From: Prorocentrum cordatum
Taxonomy: Eukaryota > Sar > Dinophyceae > Prorocentrales > Prorocentraceae
Direction of reading: 5' to 3'
DNA length: 64,000 nucleotides
Assembly (NCBI GenBank): GCA_963575745.1
Contig: CAUYUJ010014598.1
Span: 40,001 to 104,000, forward strand
The notes under the pieces are model-generated. The model was given only the letters and a program-made list of their open reading frames with translations. It was not told the origin of the DNA and did no database searches. Shown here one piece after another: positions 53,467 through 62,519 of the stretch. Each line of letters starts with the position of its first letter. Positions within the stretch are counted from its first letter, which is position 1. The translations under genes were made by a program, and so were the position numbers.

Positions 53467-53490
53467 CTCAGCATGGTCAGTCTTATCCCC
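52909..53490 (+). repeat. 582-bp tandem duplication, copy 1
   Basis: Runs from CCGGTGGCAAACGTCCCACC to CAGCATGGTCAGTCTTATCC and is followed at once by a nearly identical second copy. It contains a fold-back element (52983-53112) and a (GGA)n-(TC)n microsatellite pair near its end (53388-53462). Confidence 0.9.
52983..53112. mobile_element. GGCGCTCCGCGCGG-type fold-back element, copy 5
   Basis: AAGATCCGCGCGAATCTCTT left and GATCCGAGAAGTCCGCGCGA right, in the first 582-bp unit. Confidence 0.7.
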
Positions 53491-54004
53491 CCCGGTGGCA
53501 AACGTCCCACCGATCCCCTCCGTCGACAGGTAAAACAGGCATGAAAATAGTAGGTAGCATGTCGAAGATCCGCGCGAATCTCTTGGATCGGTGCTGTATC
53601 CCCCCCCTGGAGGTGCCTCTGGCACCACCCGTGGCGCGTTCCGCGCGCCGGGGCGGGGCGTCCAAAGCCGATCCGAGAAGTCCGCGCGAGCCTTCTCCGA
53701 GGGCTTGGTAAGTTTATGCGTATGTGATAGTGCAGAGAATCAGGGGCTGCATGTTCAGGAATTCCACATATTTGCTCCAGGAGCTTGCCCTGCGATGAAT
53801 ATCCGCCAGGCTGCATGAGGTCCCACAGGCGCCTCAAGCGGCCAAGTGATCAGCATGCCCGTTCAGATTTTGCCCGTTGTGGCCTTCAACCTTCCTGAAG
53901 ACAACATGACAAGCAATCTCATCATAGAGATGGCGAAGCCGCAGAACAAGCTCCGATTCTGTCGCTCGGAGGAGGGAGGAGGAGGAGGAGGAGGAGGAGG
54001 AGGA

Positions 54005-54040
<36 letters not shown>

Positions 54041-54066
54041 CTCAGCATGGTCAGTCTTATCCCCCC
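53491..54066 (+). repeat. 582-bp tandem duplication, copy 2
   Basis: Differs from copy 1 by very few substitutions (for example CCGCCGGGC versus CCGCCAGGC) and by shorter GGA and TC microsatellites. A recent duplication or, less likely, an assembly artefact. Confidence 0.9.
53565..53694. mobile_element. GGCGCTCCGCGCGG-type fold-back element, copy 6
   Basis: Duplicate of 52983-53112, carried along by the 582-bp duplication. Confidence 0.7.
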
Positions 54067-54175
54067 CCATTGGGAAAGCCTCGGCCCCGCTGGTCGACCA
54101 TCCATCCCGCCCCCTCCCTGGGTGGGGGCAGAGGCCGTCCTCGTCGGGCTTGGCTGCATCTTGATAAACGAAGGG

Positions 54176-54370
54176 ATCGGCTCGATTCGGTTCGGTCCGG
54201 TTCTGCAGCCGGTTCGGTTTTACTTGGCCGGTTCGGTTTTGACGTCGGTTCGGTTTCGGCCGCTTCGGCTTGGGTCTGCCGCCGGTTCGGTTCGGTTCCG
54301 GTTTTCGCGCGGTTCGGTCCGACCGGTTCGGTTCGGTTCGATTGGCCGGTCCAGTCCGGCTCGGCCAGAA
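54176..54370 (+). repeat. CGGTTCGGTT repeat
   Basis: Degenerate 10-bp-like units GGTTCGGTTC with CCGGTTCGG variants. No exon is seen. Confidence 0.85.
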
Positions 54371-54429
54371 TATTGGTCGGATGCGACGTTGGGCGCCCCG
54401 CGCGCGTAAGCGACGACCCAGTTTGAAAA

Positions 54430-54885
54430 CAAAGAGGAGGAGGAGGAGAAGGAGGAGGAGGAGGAGAGTGAGCAGGAGGAGGAGGAGGAGAGTGAGCAGG
54501 AGGAGGAGGAGGAGGAGGAGGAAAAGGAAGAGGTGGAGGAGGAGGAGGAGATGATGATGATGATGAAGGAGGAGGAGGAGCGAGGCGCAAGGAGCGAGGA
54601 GCAGGGCCGACGACGACGCCGACGCCGAGGTGCTCATGCTCCTGCTCCTCTTCCTCCTGTTCCTCCTCCTCCTCCTCCTCCTCCCTCCTCCCTCCTCCCT
54701 CCTCCCTCCCCTCCTCCCTCCCTCTTCCCTCCTCCTCCTCCTCCTCCTCCTCCTCCTCCTCCTCCCTCTTTCTCCTCCTCCTCCTCCTCCTCCTCCTCCT
54801 CCTCCCCCTCCTCCGCCTCCTCCTCCTCCTCCTCCTGCTCCTCCTGCTCCTCCTGCTCCTGCTCCTCCTCCTCCTCCCCAGCGAT
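54430..54885 (+). repeat. GGA array facing a CCT array
   Basis: (GGA)n at 54430-54580 and (CCT)n at 54645-54885 are opposed and can form a large purine-pyrimidine hairpin. It directly precedes the retroelement fragment. Confidence 0.9.
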
Positions 54886-54894
54886 CGAGGAGAT

Positions 54895-57847
54895 TGGAGT
54901 ATTCCCGACAGCCATCCGTGGCGTCATTATCACGCTGATTGAGAAGCACAAGCCTGACCAGTCTGAGGGCCCCATCGTACCGAGGTATCGGTTTGCTCCC
55001 TGCACTCTTGGAGGGTGTGGTCCAAAATTCGCCAGGAGGAGGCTCGTCGGTGGGAAAGGGCCAACAAGAGGCCTTATCTTGCTCATCAGTCTGGTCGAGG
55101 TGTGCTTGAAACTGTTTATGCTCAGGCCTTGAAGGCTGAACTTGCTGGCTATCAAGCTGTTCACACTGGTGGGGTTTTATGGGATTTATCTAACTATTAT
55201 GAGAATGCCAATCGGAAGAAATGGAAATCTCGGGCGATCTCTTCTGGATTTTCGGAGACGCTCACGTGTATTATGATGAATCAGTATTGGGGTCCCAGGG
55301 CTGTCGCAACCAGAACATTGGCTACCTACGCGGGGTGTGCTACCAAAGGCATCCCTGCTGGCTGCTCGCTTGCGACTTACAACGTCCAAATGTATACGGT
55401 TTCCCCCATGGACTCCTGGGTTTCGAAGTTCCCCACCGTGGACCCCTCAACCTTCATAGATGATTTCATGTTGACAAGCAACAACACAAACGTTCGCCTG
55501 TTGGTGTCGGACCTGGCGCAGGCCTCCGACAGCATGCTAGATTTAATCGAGGAGGACCTCGACTGCTCGGTCGCCTTGCACAAGGCTGCGGTACTGGGCT
55601 CGTCTGCTGCAGTACAGCATCGCCTGGCCAAAGCTCTAGGCAAGTACAGTGGACCAGAGGGAGTCAACCAAGCACAGTCTGCGCCAAACCTCGGAGTCGA
55701 TTTCACCATGGGCAACAGGGTCTCGAAGAAGGCCCGAAAAACTCTGGCGAAGCGAACCTCCAAGATGAAACGTCGACTCCACCGCATGGCCCAGAGTAGG
55801 CGAGCAGGTGCGAAAATGCAGAAGGTTTATCAGACAGGTTTGAAAGCAGCCGCCTACTACGGCGCCGAGGTCGTCGGCCTCACCAACCCTGAGTTGCACG
55901 AAGCCCAGTCCCTCTACCTCAAGATTGTAGGGCCCCGCTGTGCTACAATATCCAGGTCCCTGGCATTATCGATATTGGGGGACCCGGCGTGGAGCGCTGC
56001 TCTGGGGCCGGCCTGTTATTGGGCCAACCTGATCTGGAGAGTTGCTCATTATCCTGGTACGATCGGCTTTTCTCTGGTGGGCCTCCGCGAACAAGCCCTC
56101 CAGGTCCTCCACAAGCCCCCGACGAAATGGTTACCATATCCGAGGGCCCTTAGGGGCCACGCTGCTCAGCTTGAGTCGTCTGGGGTGGTCCATGCCCGAC
56201 CCGCTCGTCTTTGAAGACTCGCAAGGCCAGGACTACCCTCTCATCACTACCTCCCCTGCCCTCATCAAGAAGCTGTTTCAATCCCAGTGGCAGTTGCAGT
56301 TAGACGTGAAGGCGGGGCAGAAGCTCGGTTTCGACGAGCCGCTCGACCCGTCGGTCATGCAGCGCGCGCTGCAGGACAGCACAGTGCAGGCCTACAAAAG
56401 GAAGACGCTGCTTTCATATGGCTGCCAGTGTATTTGGTCTAAAGAAAAGATGGCCGAGGCAGGCTATCATAATGAAGTCGAATGCGAGCTGTGTAAGGGC
56501 CCTGTGGACTTTATCCCCCGCAGGCTCCTCGAGTGCCCGCAGACCCACAACTTGAGAGAGGAAATTTTAAAGGAAGAAGATATCGAGGAGTTCAAGGACC
56601 CGAGGAGAGGATTTCCATATGTGTTAGGCTTTCAACTTCGACCTGAACCCATAGCTCTGAGGCCCCCTGGTTTAGGACTAGATCAGGCTGTATATTGGTC
56701 TCGCGATGGGCTGCTCAAGGAGGTGGCCATGCAAGGGGGAGTTTTCCACGATGGCAGTGTTTTGAAACCTGGGCCCGTGGTGTACGACGCCCCCGCTTGG
56801 TCCGTGGTCAAAATCGACGAGGACGGCGACCTGGTTGCCAGTCTCTCAGGCCCTGCGGGGGCCAGCCTCCCCCCCATGTCGCCCGCTGCCGAACACCCGG
56901 GGCTTTTAGTTGCTACTTCCAGCCCCAGAGTCACCAGAGCGTGGACGGATTTCAAGGGCATCCTCTCGGTGCACCAGAGCGCCGAAGTCTCGCGAAAGGA
57001 ATTGTATTCAGGAGTCTCAGTTCTGGCCAGGACCCAGAGCTGCTTCGCGCCCCTCGAGATCGGGAAAGTTAAGGCCCACCAGGATCTGTCGTCCCTGGTG
57101 GTTGGCTCGAGGGACTGGTTTGGTGCCAAAGGAAATGACTGGGCGGACAAGGTGGCCAAACAAGCGGCTGCCAGAATCCCCGCCCCGTCCCAGAGAGAAA
57201 TCGAGTATTATAAAGAATGCCGTAGCCGAGTTCAGAGGCTTGTGAAGCATGCTGATGAGGCGCTCTCCTTGTGGGCCCCTCTCGCTCCGAAGTCGGGCAA
57301 GAAGGCTTACGAGAAGCCCGCCCAGAGCCTCAGCCCCCCAGTTGGGGTAGCGGGGGCAGTCAGCCAGTGGACTGCGCCACCCCCGCCCCCTGGGGGTCGT
57401 CCTCGGCGTGTTCGTGCGTGCCGTGACCCCCAGGGCGTGGTCAGACATCAGTGGGCATGACTTAACAGTCATTGGCTGTGCCTAGCGTGTCATACCCGCG
57501 CCCGCACGGACAGTGCCCGCAAGGCCCGCATGCGCGAAGCATGCCCAGGTAATCCAGTCATGTTGTCAAAGCTAATTCGGGACCCCCAGGAGCACCATTT
57601 AATGATATGCGATTACCTTGATGTCGAGTCCTTCCTAGTCGTTTGTAAGAGGTGCGGCCGCTACAGCGAAAGCAACCTCAAAGGACTCAAAGGTGAATGC
57701 AAGGAGCGCTTCCAAAGCAAGTTCCCCCAAGGTGCGTGGTCCCTCCTGGCAAGCGGCCGTCATCCCAAGAGTAGTATGAAGGCCCGCCCCCGACTTTCCC
57801 TGCCCATCCCTGCGGCCCAGCTCCTCAAGGGAGGAGGGGCGACGTAG
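54895..57847 (+). pseudogene. Non-LTR retroelement fragment: reverse transcriptase and RNase H
   Basis: RT palm in 55015-56214: motif A GGVLWDLSNYYENANRKK (Asp at residue 57), motif B KGIPAGCSLATYN (112-), motif C FIDDF (Asp-Asp at 149-150), so the catalytic triad is intact. Before it, 54895-55014 encodes the RT finger (LIEKHKPDQSEGP; RGIGLLPALL) but needs two frame changes near 54985 and 55012. A further change lies near 56180-56210. The second frame (to 57460) has a zinc knuckle (ECELCKGPVDF…RRLLECPQTH) and an RNase H-like domain (VFHDGS at about 56741; ELYSGV; KVKAHQ; NDWADKVAKQAA). TGA 57458-57460 interrupts; the same frame then reads HWLCLACHTRA and VVCKRCGRYSESNLKGLKGEC to 57847. It copies RNA into DNA in intact relatives; this copy is probably inactive. 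Confidence 0.85.
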
Positions 57848-57937
57848 TGACGGAAGTGAGCGTAAGGGGGGAGCGGGTGTATCCCTCAGGTTTCGGTTAA
57901 GGTCGGGTCGGCCTAACCCTAGCCTTCCTCATTAGCA

Positions 57938-57990
57938 TGCGATGGTCCTCCTCCTCCTCATTTTCCTCGTCGCCCTCCTCCTCCTCCTCC
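57938..57990 (+). repeat. CTC trinucleotide patch
   Basis: Short (CTC)n just upstream of a short inverted-repeat element. Confidence 0.7.
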
Positions 57991-57991
57991 T

Positions 57992-58190
57992 CCTTGAGCC
58001 GGGGGGGGAAGCGAGAATGAGAAGGACTTCTCAGAAGGCGGCGGGATTTCTCAGAAGCCCTCGCGCCTTCTCAGAGGTCTTCTGTGTGCTCGGGGAAGAC
58101 TCAGACAACTTCACAGAAGTCTTGGGGACTTCTGAGCTTTCTGGGAAGGCACTCATTCTCCCTATCTTTTCACCCAATCGTTCGCCGCCA
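57992..58190. mobile_element. CCTTCTCAGAAGG-type element, copy 4
   Basis: AAGCGAGAATGAGAAGGACT left, AAGGCACTCATTCTCCCTAT then CAATCGTTCGCCGCC right, with CAGAAGTCTTGGGGACTTCT inside. 58200-58740 after it holds no supported gene. Confidence 0.7.
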
Positions 58191-58740
58191 ATTCGGGACC
58201 AGAAGCCAGAAATTGTATGGCATTCGGAGCTGGGAAAATCAAGGTGGTACCTCGCACTCGCAGATCGTTGGCCCCCAGGGGACTGGCGGATAGGAACACG
58301 CAGCGAGCCCACTGAGCACCTCTCTTCTCCAACGCACCTCGTGCGTTTCGCCATATTCTAAGGCAGAGGGGGTTGGGACAGGACAGTCGGATCGACTTGC
58401 TCTGGGTCGTCAAGGTGTGTGGTGGTCAATCGAAAGCTCGACGTAGTCTGCCTCAATCGTGTCTGTTCGAAGCACATCCGTTTCTTACCAGCTTTCTGCG
58501 TTCTTCCGAGCGCGTCTCACAGTTGCCCCGAAGAGACCTCCGTAATTGGCCATTGCTCGTTCCGTCCTTCAGTTCCGCTCGGTTCCGCCAGCGCAGAGCC
58601 AGCCGAAGCCAACGAACGTAAATATTGATTTCCCGATAGCGGTCAATTGCGTTGACCCACGGCCATATTTGGCTCGATTCCATAAGGGGAAGCAGCACAG
58701 GACACATATCCTTTGGTCACCGTAGCGCCTCTTTCCATAC

Positions 58741-58742
58741 AG
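58741..58742 (+). promoter_or_regulatory. Candidate trans-splice (spliced-leader) acceptor
   Basis: CTCTTTCCATACAG, a pyrimidine tract plus AG, lies 15 nt before the ATG at 58758. Dinoflagellate mRNAs receive a trans-spliced leader at such sites. Position only; not proven. Confidence 0.3.
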
Positions 58743-58757
58743 GTTCGGATCGGACCG

Positions 58758-60161
58758 ATGATGGCGCCGGTGAAGTTCGCCTTCGCGCTCCTCGTAGTCG
58801 CCATGGTACATGAGGATGACTTCGATTCCAACCTTGCGCAGTTAGCCGCGGCGGGCCAGACGCAGCTTGAGACGACCAAGAGCTCCGTCACGCGCTACTT
58901 TACAATTGTCAATTTTGTATACGGTGTATATCTGGGCAGTACTGCCCTCAGCACCAGCGGACATTGGAACGACTGGGGGGCAACCAAGACTGTCACGTTC
59001 ACCCCCGATGGGAATTAGTTGACAATTTCTGGTAACGACCAGGAGGGAATTATGTTCACGACTGGTGGCTTTGCTATCGATTACACCAATGGTGTGAATG
59101 GGAACTCAGGCTGGCAGGCTTACAGCAGTCGCAACATCATTGATTACAGTCACCAAACAGGTGGTGGGAGTTCGTGGGGCCCTCCTTCCAGTTCGAAGAG
59201 CAGCTTCTATTTGCAAATTCGCCCAAAATCTGAGTTTGCTCACAGCACGGAGCTTATCGGTACAGCTTTGGGGGGGCGACGCCCAACCCGACGCCCTACC
59301 CGACGTCCTACCCAACGCCTTACCCGACGCCGTTCCCGACGTTTTTCCCGACGCCCTACCCGACGCGTTACCCGACTGCCTTCCCGACGCCATTCCCGAC
59401 GCCCTACCCGACGCCCTACCCGACGCCTTACCCGACGGCCTTCCCGACCCCTTCCCGACGCCTTTCCCGACGCCCAGCTCGACGCCCAGCCCGACGGCCT
59501 CCCCCACGCCATACCCGACGGCTTTCCCCGCCGTTTTCCCGACGCCCAGCCCGACGCCCTGCCCGACGTGTCCTCAGGGTTGGCCGACGCCGCATCCGAC
59601 GTTTCCCCCAGCTCCTGCGGCCAGATCCGCTGGAGGCGTGGCTGCCACTGGCGACCCCCACCTTCAACACGTTCATGGCGAGCGGTTCAATTTGATGAAG
59701 GCGGGTACTCACGTTCTGATAAACATCCCTCGTGGAATGAGCGCTGAAAACGCATTGCTTCGGTTGCAGGCCGACGCGCGCCGATTGGGGGGACATTGCG
59801 CGGACATGTACTTCCAAGCGGTGAACGTTACAGGGGCATGGGCCGAGGTCAACCAAGCTGGAGGGTATCACTACAGCGTTTCGCAAAGTTCAGCCGAGAC
59901 CTCGGAGTGGCTCTCATTTGGTCCAGTGAAGTTGAAAGTCGTCCGTGGACACACTGACAGCGTTTCCTGTGCCGGCACGTGTACGTGAAGCACTTAGGGC
60001 GAGCAGGGTTTGCCGTCGGAGGTCTGCTGGGGGAGGACGACCACGAAGACGTAAGCAGTCATCCTGAGGGGTGTGCGACGTACACGGAGCTCCAGGAGTC
60101 TGCGCACGTGGACGATCTCAATCTTTCCATGACTTCTGTTGGAGTCGTATCGTTGGCATGA
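58758..60161 (+). pseudogene. Broken copy of a secreted/surface protein with a PTPYPT linker and a conserved GDPHLQ C-terminal domain
   Basis: Starts MMAPVKFAFALLVVAMV, a likely signal peptide. The next part (TKTVTFTPDGN…GIMFTTGGFAIDYTNG) is interrupted by TAG 59016-59018. After a 7-G run (59270-59276) the frame must change to read [20 protein letters not shown] and more (about 59282-59446), change again near 59448, and continue to [13 protein letters not shown] and [35 protein letters not shown] third change near 59975 leads to YVKHLGRAGFAVGGLLGEDD (to TGA 60159-60161). From memory, dinoflagellate proteomes contain many proteins with this linker plus GDPHLQ domain; their function is unknown. 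One stop and three frameshifts mark a pseudogene, unless the assembly is faulty. Confidence 0.75.
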
Positions 60162-60204
60162 TAGCGTTGGTGGTACTCTGCTGGCGGCGATGGGAACTCT
60201 GCGC

Positions 60205-60520
60205 TGAAGGAGGAGGAGGAGGAGAAGGAGGAGGAGGAGGAGGAGAAGGAGGGGGAGGAGGAGAAGGAGGAGGGAATACCGAGGAGCAGGAGGAGGAGGA
60301 GGAGGAGGAGGAGGAGGAGGAGAGGTAGGAGGAGAGGAGTAGAGGAGGATACGGAAGAGGAGGGGGAGAGAGAGAGGAGGAGGAGGAGACGGAGGAGAGG
60401 AGGGAGGAGGAGAGGGATGAAGGATAGGCAGGACAAGGATAGAAGGAGGAGGAGCAGGGGGGTAGGAGGAGGGTAGGAGGAGGATGCGGCCTGTTACAGC
60501 GCTGTTCGGGGGCTTCGTCG
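60205..60520 (+). repeat. GGA/GAG purine array
   Basis: Interrupted (GGA)n with GAGAGA patches. Confidence 0.9.
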
Positions 60521-60741
60521 AAGCTTGCAGGGGGGGGGGTCTGTTGGGACGAGAAGAGTAAAGCGGAGGATGAGGCTTGTCACGGCGTTGTTTGCGGGCT
60601 TCTTCGAAGTTAGCAGGGGTGATTTGTTGGGATATCACACGGGGCCACTAAAGAGTTGGTTGGAGCTCTCCGGTGTGAGGGTCTCTTGGGATGCCTCTCA
60701 GTGGCCTTTTGGAGAGCTGTTGGGGGCATGGGGAGGGAGTA

Positions 60742-60841
60742 NNNNNNNNNNNNNNNNNNNNNNNNNNNNNNNNNNNNNNNNNNNNNNNNNNNNNNNNNNN
60801 NNNNNNNNNNNNNNNNNNNNNNNNNNNNNNNNNNNNNNNNN
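60742..60841. other. Assembly gap (100 N)
   Basis: Exactly 100 N, a conventional placeholder, at the left edge of the satellite below. The real length of the array is therefore unknown. Confidence 0.99.
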
Positions 60842-61945
60842 GGAGGGGGCTCGGGCCCCACTTGGGCCCCACTTGGATTCGGCTCGGGCCCCATTTGGGC
60901 CCCACATGGATTCGGCTCGGGCCCCACTTGGAGGGGGCTCGGGCCCCACTTGGGCCCCACTTGGATTCGGCTCGGGCCCCACTTGGGCCCCACTTGGATT
61001 CGGCTTGGGCCCCACTTGGAGGGGGCTCGGGCCCCACTTGGGCCCCACTTGGATTCGGCTCGGGCCCCACTTGGGCCCCACTTGGATTCGGCTCGGGCCC
61101 CACTTGGAGGGGGCTCGGGCCCCACTTGGGCCCCACTTGGATTCGGCTCGGGCCCCACTTGGGCCCCACTTGGATTCGGCTCGGGCCCCACTTGGAGGGG
61201 GCTCGGGCCCCACTTGGGCCCCACTTGGATTCGGTTCGGGCCCCACTTGGATTTGGCTCGGGCCCCACTTGGAGGGGGCTCGGGCCCCACTTGGGCCCCA
61301 CTTGGATTCGGCTCGGGCCCCACTTGAGCCCCGCTTGGATTCGGCTCGGGCCCCACTTGGAGGGGGCTCGGGCCCCACTGGGGCCTCACTTGGATTCGGC
61401 TCGGGCCCCACTTGGGCCCCACTTGGATTCGGCTCGGGCCCCACTTGGAGGGGGCTCGGGCCCCACTTGGGCCCCACTTGGATTCGGCTCGGGCCCCACT
61501 TGGAGGGTGCTCGGGCCCCACTTGGAGGCGGCTCGGGCCCCACTTGGGCCCCACTTGGAGGGGGCTCGGGCCCCACTTGGGCCCCACTTGGATTCGGCTC
61601 GGGCCCCACTTGGATTCGGCTCGGGCCCCACTTGGATTCGGCTCGGGCCCCACTTGGGCCCCACTTGGAATCGGCTCGGGCCCCACTTGGAGGGTGCTCG
61701 GGCCCCACTTGGGCCCCACTTGGAGGGGGCTCGGGCCCCACTTGGGCCCCACTTGGATTCGGCTCGGGCCCGACTTGGATTCGGCTCGGGCCCCACTTGG
61801 ATTCGGCTCGGGCCCCACTTGGAACCGGCTCGGGCCCCACTTGGGCCCCACTTGGATTCGGCTCGGGCCCCACTTGGAGGGTGCTCGGGCCCCGCTTGGG
61901 CCCCACTTGGATTCGCCTCGGGCCCCACTTAGGTTGGGCTCGGGC
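60842..61945 (+). repeat. 11-bp-based satellite with 88-bp higher-order unit
   Basis: Built from 11-bp words GGCCCCACTTG and GATTCGGCTCG or GAGGGGGCTCG. GAGGGGGCTC starts recur at 60931, 61019, 61107, 61195, 61272 and 61360, i.e. mostly 88 bp apart (22+11+22+11+22) and once 77. It has no stop codon on either strand in any frame, which produces frames of about 400-490 codons that are not proteins. Confidence 0.95.
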
Positions 61946-61989
61946 CCACATTCATGCACATACCGAGCCCCCGGGCCAGACCCTCGACA

Positions 61990-62072
61990 TTTCTTAATTC
62001 AGATTAAGAAACCTACCAGCGCGAGACCCTGAATTTCTTAACCCATGATTTCTTAACCATTTCGCGCGGTGT
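61990..62072. mobile_element. CACC…GGTG-type element, right half (copy 4)
   Basis: CCTGAATTTCTTAACCCATG then CATTTCGCGCGGTG matches the right end of the copies at 32391 and 51361. The left end is missing or altered (TTTCTTAATTCAGATTAAGA). Confidence 0.65.
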
Positions 62073-62147
62073 ACAGCTTGCGATGGTGTGCCCCTCTAGT
62101 TCTCGCGCCTCCGATGTGCTGCCAGGTCGTCCGAATGGTCGTCAAGC

Positions 62148-62505
62148 GTGGCGTGTTGCCGCTTGTTTTAATCGATGGCAAGCGTGTGCGCTCCTTTTTT
62201 CCGTGACACCGCGATCAGCCGTTTGCCGATGGTGAATGGAGGAGTCGAGGGTGAGCAGGAGGGAGTGTGGCAGAAGAGCCGGAGCAGTCGGTCGGTGGAG
62301 TAGGCAGGGGACGGCCAGCCAGCGGGGGCGCTGTGTTGCGTGCCAGATTTTTGTTGCCAGCACTTCACGCGCGAGTCAGGCGTAGCGTGTTGTCGCTTGT
62401 TTGAATCGATGTCAAGCGTGTGCGCGCCTCGACTCCGTGGAACCGCGTTCGGCCGTCTCCGTTGCAGACGGTGGACGGAGCAGGTCAGAGTGAGCAGGAG
62501 GGATG
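62148..62505 (+). repeat. Diverged tandem duplication, offset about 234 bp
   Basis: GTGGCGTGTTGCCGCTTGTT at 62148 and GTAGCGTGTTGTCGCTTGTT at 62382; both continue to TCAAGCGTGTGCGC-like and GAGCAGGAGGGA segments. Confidence 0.75.
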
Positions 62506-62519
62506 CTTCGGAAAGAAAT

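Noticed and set aside
54176-54370. Telomere-like CGGTTCGGTT repeat
   Set aside because: It is degenerate, internal and does not match the TTTAGGG-type plant/alga telomere repeat.
58715-58735. Possible relict spliced-leader sequence (CCGTAGC)
   Set aside because: Only about 7-8 bases match the start of the conserved dinoflagellate leader; the rest differs, so it is probably chance.
60525-61997. Frames of about 400-490 codons on both strands with collagen- or antifreeze-like repeats
   Set aside because: The 11-bp satellite lacks stop codons in every frame; six-frame openness argues against a protein.
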